Positions 1 to 5,279 of a stretch of 5,279 nt of DNA are shown one piece after another; position 1 is the first letter of the stretch, and every line of letters begins with the position of its first letter. This DNA comes from an uncultured Verrucomicrobiota bacterium (GTDB taxonomy: Bacteria > Verrucomicrobiota > Kiritimatiellia > RFP12 > UBA1067): contig CAMZET010000115.1 in the NCBI GenBank assembly GCA_947305825.1, forward strand, positions 1 to 5,279, in the 5' to 3' direction. The translations under genes and the position numbers were made by a program. A model generated the notes under the pieces. It saw nothing but the letters and a program-made list of their open reading frames with translations. It had not been told where the DNA came from and did not search any database.

Positions 1-2
1 CG

Positions 3-89
3 CGCGCCGTCTGGAAAATCGCGCTCGTCTTCGACCCCGACAGCCGCAAGATGGTCGCCTGCGAGGCGCGAGAAGTGCGGCGGATGTAG
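3..89 (+). CDS. C-terminal end of an unidentified upstream gene (partial)
   Basis: The window opens inside a reading frame that runs for 28 codons to a TAG at 87-89. I judge it coding because about 25 of the 28 codons end in G or C, as in the neighbouring genes, and because it stops just before the leader of the next gene. The peptide looks like a beta hairpin: a hydrophobic strand (AVWKIALVF), a polar turn (DPDSRK), then a second strand ending in a basic tail. I do not recognise the family from so short a piece. The 49-nt gap to the CLC gene shows no convincing terminator, so read-through into that gene is possible. Confidence 0.6.
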   Translation, partial: RAVWKIALVFDPDSRKMVACEAREVRRM

Positions 90-138
90 AGATTTGGATT
101 ACCGGTGAAATAAACGACAAGGGAATGGGGGTGGAATC

Positions 139-1569
139 ATGTCAGGCAGGGCGGGCAAATCATGGTGGAGGTTCATTGCGGCAGGCAAGGGGCTTTCCAT
201 GCGAACAGGGCGCTATTTCGGCGAGTCGATGCTCGTCGGTGCAGCGACGGGGTTTGTTGTAGTCGCATTTCGCATGATGATAAGGTTCGGCGACCGCCTG
301 CTGCTCGAGGGAATAGGTCGCCGGCACGAGTTGTCGCGGCTTGTGGACGGCGCGGCGGTAGGCAGGATGTTTTCTCGCGAGGCGCTGCTCGACCCGCACC
401 GTCTGGCGCTTCTGGTGCTTCCGGCTGCGGGGGCGCTTCTTGGCTATCTGCTGATACGCCGTTTCGCGTCGGTTTCCAATTCGCGAGGGACGGCATCGGC
501 GATACATGCGTATCACTTCGATGGCGGCAAGGTGCCGGCGACGGTAATACCTGTTAAGTCTTTGGCGTCTGTGCTGACGGTCGGTTCCGGCGGTTCCGGC
601 GGCTACGAGGGGCCGGTGACGCTTCTTGGGGCTGCGGTCGGCAGCACGATAGCGCAGTGGCTGCGCCTGAGCGTGCGAGCGAGGCGGATTTTGATGGCGG
701 CGGGGCTGGCAGGCGGCATAGCGGCGCTGTTCCAGGCGCCTCTCGCGGGCGCAATTTTCGGTTTCGAAATCTTCTATTCATCCTCCGATATAGAATACGA
801 GACCGTGTTGCCGTCCTTCATTTCCTCTGCGGTGAGCTATACCGTGTACGCCTGCTTTTTCGGATGGTCGCCGCTTTTCATCATGCCGCCCGGATGCACG
901 TTTGAAAACGCCTTCTATCTGCTGCCGTTCTTCGTGCTGGCCGTCGCCGTCGTCTTCGGCACGCGCTTCTACATCAGGCTTTTCCGCCGAGTCGAGCGCA
1001 TATTCTCCTCGTCGACGCTTTCGGGCTGGGCGCGCGTGGCGCTTGGCGGCCTCGCCGTCGGCGCAATCGGCTACATCTTTCCCGACGTTCTCGGCACGTC
1101 TTATCAGGTAATCCAGGCGTCGTTCGCAGCCGGGGCGAGCGAACTTTTCGAGGATTACGGAGCCTTGACCGCAGTCGGCTTCATATGTTTCTTTTTCATG
1201 AAGGCCATAGCGACGGCGTTCACGGTCGGCTCCGGGGGTTCTGCTGGCGTATTCGCGCCGGCTATCGTGTGCGGCGGCACGCTCGGTGCGGCTGTCGGCC
1301 TCCTCTTCGCGCAGGTGCTGCCGGAAGCCGGGAGCATCCATCCAGCCGCCTTCGCCCTTGTCGGCATGGCCGGTTTCCTCGCTTCCGCCATAAGGATTCC
1401 GCTTACCGCAATCGTTATGGTCTCGGAAATCTCCGGCAACCATTCGCTGCTGCTGCCGGCGATGTGGGTTTGCGGAATCTCGTTTTGGCTCAACAACGGC
1501 TGGTCTCTCTACCGTTCGCAGGTGCATTCGCGCGACTCCAGCCCTGTGCACCTGTATTCCCTGCAGTAG
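139..1569 (+). CDS. CLC-family chloride/anion transporter without CBS domains
   Basis: A 476-residue polytopic membrane protein of the CLC family, whose bacterial members mostly exchange chloride for protons across the inner membrane as homodimers. The anion-path motifs are visible. GSGGSGGYEGP (149-159) carries the gating glutamate E157, GSGGSAGVFAP (364-374) is the GxFxP motif, and Y458 in SLYRSQ matches the pore tyrosine Y445 of E. coli ClcA. The first filter motif, GSGIP in ClcA, is replaced by RGTASA (116-121), so T118 probably stands where the central serine would be. In FQAPLAGAIFGFEIF (198-212) E210 aligns with ClcA E202, but the proton glutamate E203 becomes I211. The protein ends soon after helix R with no cytoplasmic CBS pair. 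The start is uncertain: the ATG at 139 has GGGGGT six bases upstream, while an in-frame ATG at 199 (M21) has a better AAGGGG. The family is secure; the ion and the coupling are not. Confidence 0.93.
   Translation: MSGRAGKSWWRFIAAGKGLSMRTGRYFGESMLVGAATGFVVVAFRMMIRFGDRLLLEGIGRRHELSRLVDGAAVGRMFSREALLDPHRLALLVLPAAGALLGYLLIRRFASVSNSRGTASAIHAYHFDGGKVPATVIPVKSLASVLTVGSGGSGGYEGPVTLLGAAVGSTIAQWLRLSVRARRILMAAGLAGGIAALFQAPLAGAIFGFEIFYSSSDIEYETVLPSFISSAVSYTVYACFFGWSPLFIMPPGCTFENAFYLLPFFVLAVAVVFGTRFYIRLFRRVERIFSSSTLSGWARVALGGLAVGAIGYIFPDVLGTSYQVIQASFAAGASELFEDYGALTAVGFICFFFMKAIATAFTVGSGGSAGVFAPAIVCGGTLGAAVGLLFAQVLPEAGSIHPAAFALVGMAGFLASAIRIPLTAIVMVSEISGNHSLLLPAMWVCGISFWLNNGWSLYRSQVHSRDSSPVHLYSLQ
187..192 (+). 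promoter_or_regulatory. Possible ribosome binding site for an internal CLC start at 199
   Basis: AAGGGG lies six bases before the in-frame ATG at 199. This is a closer Shine-Dalgarno match than the GGGGGT at 127-132 that serves the ATG at 139. Starting at 199 would remove 20 mostly polar and basic residues ahead of the first membrane helix and leave all conserved CLC motifs intact. The sequence alone does not settle which start is used. Confidence 0.4.
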
Positions 1570-1587
1570 GCAGCATAGGAATAGCGC

Positions 1588-2451
1588 ATGGGTTGGCTCG
1601 CTCCGATAGTCTGTTCCGCCGTGACGCTCGCGGTCTACGACGTCTGCAAGAAGCACAGCGTTTCCGGGAACCGTCCGTTCGCCGTGTTGCTGGTGACGAG
1701 CGCGACGGGATTCCTGAGCACGGCGGCGGCGCTGGCGGCGGCGGGGCGCTTGGGTTCCGCCCTCGCTCTCGCCCCACGCGAAATGCTCCTGCTCGCCGCA
1801 AAGTCCCTGATTGTCGCCACAAGCTGGTCGCTCGCGTATTTCGCGCTGCGCACTCTCCCGGTCACGGTCATGGCTCCGATACGCGCCACCGGGCCGCTCT
1901 GGACGACCCTCGCCGCCGTCGCGATATTCTCGGAAGTCCCGTCGCCGCGCCAGAGCGTCGGCTTCGCGCTCGCCTTCGCCGCCTTCTTCGCTTTTTCGCT
2001 CGCGACGCGCCGCGAGGGCTTCCGGCTCCGCAGCAAGCCCATGCTCCTCGCCATCGCCGCCACGCTCGCCGGTAGCGCCTCAGCACTCTACGACAAGCAC
2101 CTCATCGCCTCGCTGAACCTGCGCCCGGAGACGGTGCTCCTCTGGTTCATGGGCGGCATGACGCTCGTCTACGCCGCAATCTGCGCCGCCACCGCCCGCT
2201 CGGACTCCACCCCATTCATCTGGCGCTGGACAATTCCGGCCGTAGGCATCCTGCTCGCGGTCAGCGACTTCTGCTATTTCACGGCCATCGACGCCCCGGA
2301 CGCCAGGATTTCCGTTCTCTCGACTATCCGCCGCACCAGCACCGCGCTCACGTTCGTCTTGGGCGGCGCCGTCTTCCGCGAACGCAACCTCTGGCGCAAG
2401 GGCCTCGCCCTCGCCGCGCTTCTCGCCGGCGTATTCCTCCTTTGCCAATAG
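1588..2451 (+). CDS. EamA/DMT-superfamily permease
   Basis: A 287-residue, almost wholly hydrophobic protein with about ten predicted membrane helices in two homologous halves (roughly 3-140 and 152-286), the architecture of EamA-type drug/metabolite transporters. Each half ends with the family's pattern: a helix carrying small residues and prolines, a short loop with a glutamate, then a final helix. In half one this is APIRATGPLW (96-105), with E116 in FSEVPSP. In half two it is ISVLSTIRRTS (241-251), with E265 in FRERNLW. Relatives export or import amino acids, nucleotide sugars or other metabolites; nothing here identifies the substrate. The ATG follows the CLC stop by 18 nt and has AGGA (1577-1580) seven bases upstream, so it is probably the second gene of a CLC-EamA operon. 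The long hairpin downstream would end the transcript. The length is normal for the family. Confidence 0.88.
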   Translation: MGWLAPIVCSAVTLAVYDVCKKHSVSGNRPFAVLLVTSATGFLSTAAALAAAGRLGSALALAPREMLLLAAKSLIVATSWSLAYFALRTLPVTVMAPIRATGPLWTTLAAVAIFSEVPSPRQSVGFALAFAAFFAFSLATRREGFRLRSKPMLLAIAATLAGSASALYDKHLIASLNLRPETVLLWFMGGMTLVYAAICAATARSDSTPFIWRWTIPAVGILLAVSDFCYFTAIDAPDARISVLSTIRRTSTALTFVLGGAVFRERNLWRKGLALAALLAGVFLLCQ

Positions 2452-2503
2452 GGGCGGCAGCAAGCGCTTCAGGGCGTCCCGCATACACCACACCAAAACA
2501 TGA

Positions 2504-2541
2504 AAAGCGGGCTCGGCGGTTGCAGCCGCCGCGCCCGCTTT
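2504..2541. terminator. GC-rich hairpin, likely bidirectional terminator between convergent genes
   Basis: The arms AAAGCGGGC (2504-2512) and GCCCGCTTT (2533-2541) pair perfectly. After one T/C mismatch, CGGCGG (2514-2519) pairs with CCGCCG (2526-2531) around a six-base loop. That gives 15 base pairs, nearly all G-C. The hairpin sits 52 nt past the stop of the EamA gene and 38 nt past the stop of the convergent mscS gene. On the minus strand it is followed by TTTTCATGTTTT, a fair U-rich tail; on the plus strand only by TTT then CC. It probably terminates both operons, more efficiently for the gdhA-mscS transcript. Confidence 0.8.
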
Positions 2542-2579
2542 CCACGCAATGTCGCGCTTTCGCTACTTTGCGCTTCTCG

Positions 2580-3485
2580 CTACACCTTGTGCACGTCGAG
2601 CTGCGGGAAGGGTATTGAAATCTTGGCGGCGTCGAAGGCGTCCTTCACCGCCTGGAACGCCGCCGAATACACTTTCCAGTAGTCGGCGGATTTAGCCCAG
2701 GGACGTATGGATAGCGTAATCGAGGAGGCGTCGAAGGAAACCGGCAGCGCCGTCGGCTCCGGGTCTTTGAGGACGCCGGGTATGGCGGCGACGGCATCAA
2801 TGGCAATCTGCATTGCGCGGGCGATGTTTTCGCCGTAGGCGATGCCGACTGTCAAATCGACGCGTCTGCGGCCGAGCGCCGTGTAGTTCGTGATAGGCCC
2901 GCCCCAGACGCTCTTGTTCGGCACCACGATTTTCTTGTTGTCGCCTGTCGCGAACACGGTCGCCATCATGTTCACCTCGAGCACGGAGCCGGCGAGTCCC
3001 GCCGCCTCCACCCAGTCGCCGACGCGGAACGGCTCGTTGAGCGCAATCATCAGCCCGGATGCGAGGTTGCCGAGCGATTCCTGGAACGCGAAGCCCAGGA
3101 TGAAGCCGGTGACGCCCAGGCCCGCAATCAGCGGCGCGACGTCCACGCCGATGTGGCCGAGGACCATGATGATGAGGACGGCCCAGCAGGCCTTCGAGAC
3201 GACGGAGGAGACGAACGCCGTGAAAAGCGTACGCCGTTTCCCGTTGCGCGTCAGCGCCTTGTCCACCGCGACAGAAATCAGCTTTATCGCGAAATAGCCG
3301 ACGATGAAGATGAGGACGGCGGCGACGGCGTTCATGAGGAACTCGACGCCGTGCTGCGAAATCCAGGACGCGGAGGCGCCGAGGGCCTGGCGACCCTCGC
3401 TCACCTGCCGGCCGAACCCCTCGGCGAACTTGTCGCCGACGGCGGCGACGATGTTCGTCGCCGCCACTGCGGTTTCATTTGTCAT
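2580..3485 (-). CDS. mscS: Small-conductance mechanosensitive channel, MscS type
   Basis: A 301-residue protein of the compact MscS class (E. coli MscS has 286). In the inner membrane the family forms heptamers that open under tension and release small solutes during hypo-osmotic shock. An N-terminal segment of about 47 residues is somewhat longer than in E. coli. TM1 lies near 48-74 and TM2 near 89-110. The pore-lining TM3 is about 113-143, with GLGVTGFILGFAFQESLGN at 122-140. The beta domain starts at EPFRVGDWVE (151-160) and includes VVPNKSVWGGPITNY (187-201). The alpha/beta domain ends in ISIPFPQLDV (289-298), equivalent to FPYPQMDV at the end of E. coli MscS. The gate leucines L105 and L109 of E. 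coli align with F128 and F132, and G113 with E136. The start has GGAGGG nine bases upstream. It follows gdhA by 18 nt, so it is probably the second gene of that operon. Confidence 0.94.
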   Translation of the reverse strand: MTNETAVAATNIVAAVGDKFAEGFGRQVSEGRQALGASASWISQHGVEFLMNAVAAVLIFIVGYFAIKLISVAVDKALTRNGKRRTLFTAFVSSVVSKACWAVLIIMVLGHIGVDVAPLIAGLGVTGFILGFAFQESLGNLASGLMIALNEPFRVGDWVEAAGLAGSVLEVNMMATVFATGDNKKIVVPNKSVWGGPITNYTALGRRRVDLTVGIAYGENIARAMQIAIDAVAAIPGVLKDPEPTALPVSFDASSITLSIRPWAKSADYWKVYSAAFQAVKDAFDAAKISIPFPQLDVHKV

Positions 3486-3503
3486 TTCCGTTGCCCTCCG
3501 CGG

Positions 3504-4877
<1,374 letters not shown>

Positions 4878-4897
4878 TTACTTTCCCTTGTCTTTTG

Positions 4898-4911
4898 CGT
4901 GCTGCCGCACG
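4898..4911 (-). promoter_or_regulatory. Small hairpin in the gdhA 5' leader
   Basis: CGTGC (4898-4902) and GCACG (4907-4911) form a perfect five-base-pair stem with a four-base loop. It lies between the inferred transcription start (near 4923) and the ribosome binding site (4884-4889). It could protect the 5' end or be incidental; the sequence shows no riboswitch-like structure. Confidence 0.35.
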
Positions 4912-4933
4912 GATATTGTGTTACCACTGCTCT

Positions 4934-4950
4934 AGCACAAATCGTGCCAA
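4934..4950 (-). promoter_or_regulatory. Probable sigma-54 (-24/-12) promoter of gdhA-mscS
   Basis: Read on the minus strand, the site is TTGGCACGATTTGTGCT. The RpoN consensus is TTGGCACG, four free bases, then TTGCW. The first eight bases match exactly, and the second block differs at one position (GTGC for TTGC). The invariant GG (4948-4947) and GC (4936-4935) are separated by exactly ten bases, as required. Taking the C at 4935 as -12, transcription would begin near 4923, leaving a leader of about 46 nt that ends in a good ribosome binding site. Such a promoter would need an NtrC-type activator bound upstream. The same bases also form a dyad, GCAC-N5-GTGC, so a repressor operator is an alternative reading. 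Confidence 0.68.
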
Positions 4951-5009
4951 TGCGATGAAGATGGCTCGGGACGCGCCGAAAGGGCGTCTGCGGGCTCAAG
5001 GGGCCTTGT

Positions 5010-5066
5010 CGCCTTTACATTTCTTTGCGACGTCGCCCCGCCGAGCGGCAAAAAAATGTAAAAGCG
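5010..5066. repeat. Long inverted repeat with 19-base arms
   Basis: The left arm (5010-5028) and right arm (5048-5066) pair at 17 of 19 positions around a 19-base GC-rich spacer (5029-5047). The core is TTTACATTT on the left and AAATGTAAA on the right, with mismatches at 5023/5053 and 5013/5063. The arms are AT-rich and not followed by a T tract on either strand, so this is not a typical intrinsic terminator. It begins about 60 bases upstream of the sigma-54-like promoter. It could be a two-site operator or activator site, a cruciform, or one copy of a dispersed palindromic repeat; the sequence alone does not decide. Confidence 0.75.
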
Positions 5067-5142
5067 CGCCGCCGCGTCTGCCGTCGGCGTCGTCCCAGGG
5101 CGACAGCATTTACTTTCATGATGTACGCTGCGGCATGCCGGA

Positions 5143-5170
5143 TTTGCGGCTAGACAGACAGGCCCGCAAA
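5143..5170. repeat. Short inverted repeat
   Basis: TTTGCGG (5143-5149) pairs with CCGCAAA (5164-5170) around a 14-base spacer. On the plus strand the right arm runs into further A residues, and there is no T tract after the stem on either strand, so terminator function is unlikely. It lies just inside the G-rich tract and may belong to the same structured intergenic element as the larger inverted repeat at 5010-5066. Confidence 0.5.
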
Positions 5171-5198
5171 AAACAAACTCTGTCGCTTTGGGAAGCCA

Positions 5199-5279
5199 GG
5201 GGTAGGAGGCTGATACCTCCGGGGTATGGGAGGAGGGATAGGGGGTTGAATAGGGGGGGGACCTAGGGGTAGGAGGGGT
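5199..5279 (+). repeat. G-rich degenerate repeat tract with quadruplex potential
   Basis: The plus strand here is dominated by runs of two to eight G. A 12-bp direct repeat AGGGGTAGGAGG occurs at 5198-5209 and 5265-5276. TAGGGG recurs at 5239, 5251 and 5264, a spacing of 12-13 bases. Four G runs at 5228-5230, 5235-5237, 5241-5245 and 5253-5260, with loops of 4, 3 and 7 bases, satisfy the usual G-quadruplex pattern. GGAGG (5205-5209) can pair with CCTCC (5216-5220), or ATACC (5213-5217) with GGTAT (5223-5227). The tract continues to the window edge, so its full extent is unknown. The eight-G run at 5253-5260 is also a spot where sequencing or replication slippage is likely. Confidence 0.7.

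Larger units (their letters stand above)
4878..5279. other. Intergenic region upstream of gdhA
   Basis: These 402 bases hold no gene I can support. From the gdhA start outward they contain the Shine-Dalgarno sequence (4884-4889), a small leader hairpin (4898-4911) and a sigma-54-type promoter (4934-4950). Beyond these lie a long AT-rich-armed inverted repeat (5010-5066), a perfect 10-bp palindrome CGGCATGCCG (5131-5140), a smaller inverted repeat (5143-5170) and a G-rich tract (5199-5279). The base composition swings between A/T runs and G runs, unlike the even, GC-ending codon use of the genes. Activator sites for the gdhA promoter should lie here, but I see no clear NtrC consensus pair. Confidence 0.8.

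Noticed and set aside
778..1656. A 292-codon open frame on the minus strand opposite the CLC gene
   Set aside because: The plus-strand CLC reading frame carries all family motifs through this stretch. The antisense product is a polar Arg/Glu-rich shadow.
1185..2075. A 296-codon plus-strand frame spanning the CLC-EamA junction
   Set aside because: It overlaps two well-supported genes in another frame and its product is Arg/Ala-rich low complexity with no recognisable domain.
4908..4950. A sigma-70 promoter for gdhA (TTGTGC with AATATC or CAATAT downstream)
   Set aside because: The -10 candidates match the consensus poorly and the -35 is mediocre, whereas the -24/-12 element in the same place fits far better. 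A weak secondary promoter cannot be excluded.
5010..5066. The large inverted repeat as an intrinsic terminator
   Set aside because: The stem is AT-rich and no T tract follows it on either strand. There is also no gene ending nearby within the window.
5015..5119. A 34-residue Arg-rich minus-strand open frame covering the large inverted repeat
   Set aside because: It lacks a Shine-Dalgarno sequence before its ATG, and its composition reflects GC-rich and repeat sequence rather than a protein. It would be worth revisiting only if the element proves to be repeated and expressed.
4895..5266. A 123-codon plus-strand open frame in the region upstream of gdhA
   Set aside because: It runs through the promoter, the inverted repeats and the G-rich tract, has no good ribosome binding site, and its product is basic and featureless.

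Overview
The window is ordinary bacterial chromosome from a high-GC organism. GC was judged by eye at roughly 60%, and almost every codon ends in G or C. Genes are tightly packed and have Shine-Dalgarno-like leaders. The gene families (CLC antiporter, EamA permease, MscS channel, NADP-type glutamate dehydrogenase) are too widespread to name a phylum. A strong match to a sigma-54 promoter suggests a lineage that uses RpoN, most likely diderm, but that is inference.

Layout. Positions 3-89 hold the last 28 codons of an unidentified plus-strand gene. A plus-strand pair follows: a CLC-family chloride/anion transporter (139-1569) and an EamA/DMT-family permease (1588-2451), 18 nt apart and probably co-transcribed. 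A long GC-rich hairpin at 2504-2541 separates this pair from a convergent minus-strand pair. That pair is gdhA (4877 down to 3504), followed 18 nt later by an MscS-type mechanosensitive channel gene (3485 down to 2580). The last 400 bases (4878-5279) have no credible gene. They hold the gdhA leader, a probable -24/-12 promoter, a 19-bp-arm inverted repeat and a strikingly G-rich tract at the window end.

How the genes may work together. GDH makes glutamate from 2-oxoglutarate and ammonium. Glutamate is both the main nitrogen donor and a principal counter-ion for potassium. MscS releases small solutes during hypo-osmotic shock, so the gdhA-mscS pair could couple solute synthesis with emergency solute release. 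The CLC transporter across the terminator fits a loose ion-homeostasis neighbourhood, but nothing shows that the two pairs are co-regulated.

I found no new multi-gene system, mobile element, CRISPR array or RNA gene. The points most worth a second look are the sigma-54-type promoter ahead of gdhA, the CLC protein that keeps the gating glutamate but lacks the internal proton glutamate, and the palindromic and G-rich structures upstream of gdhA.
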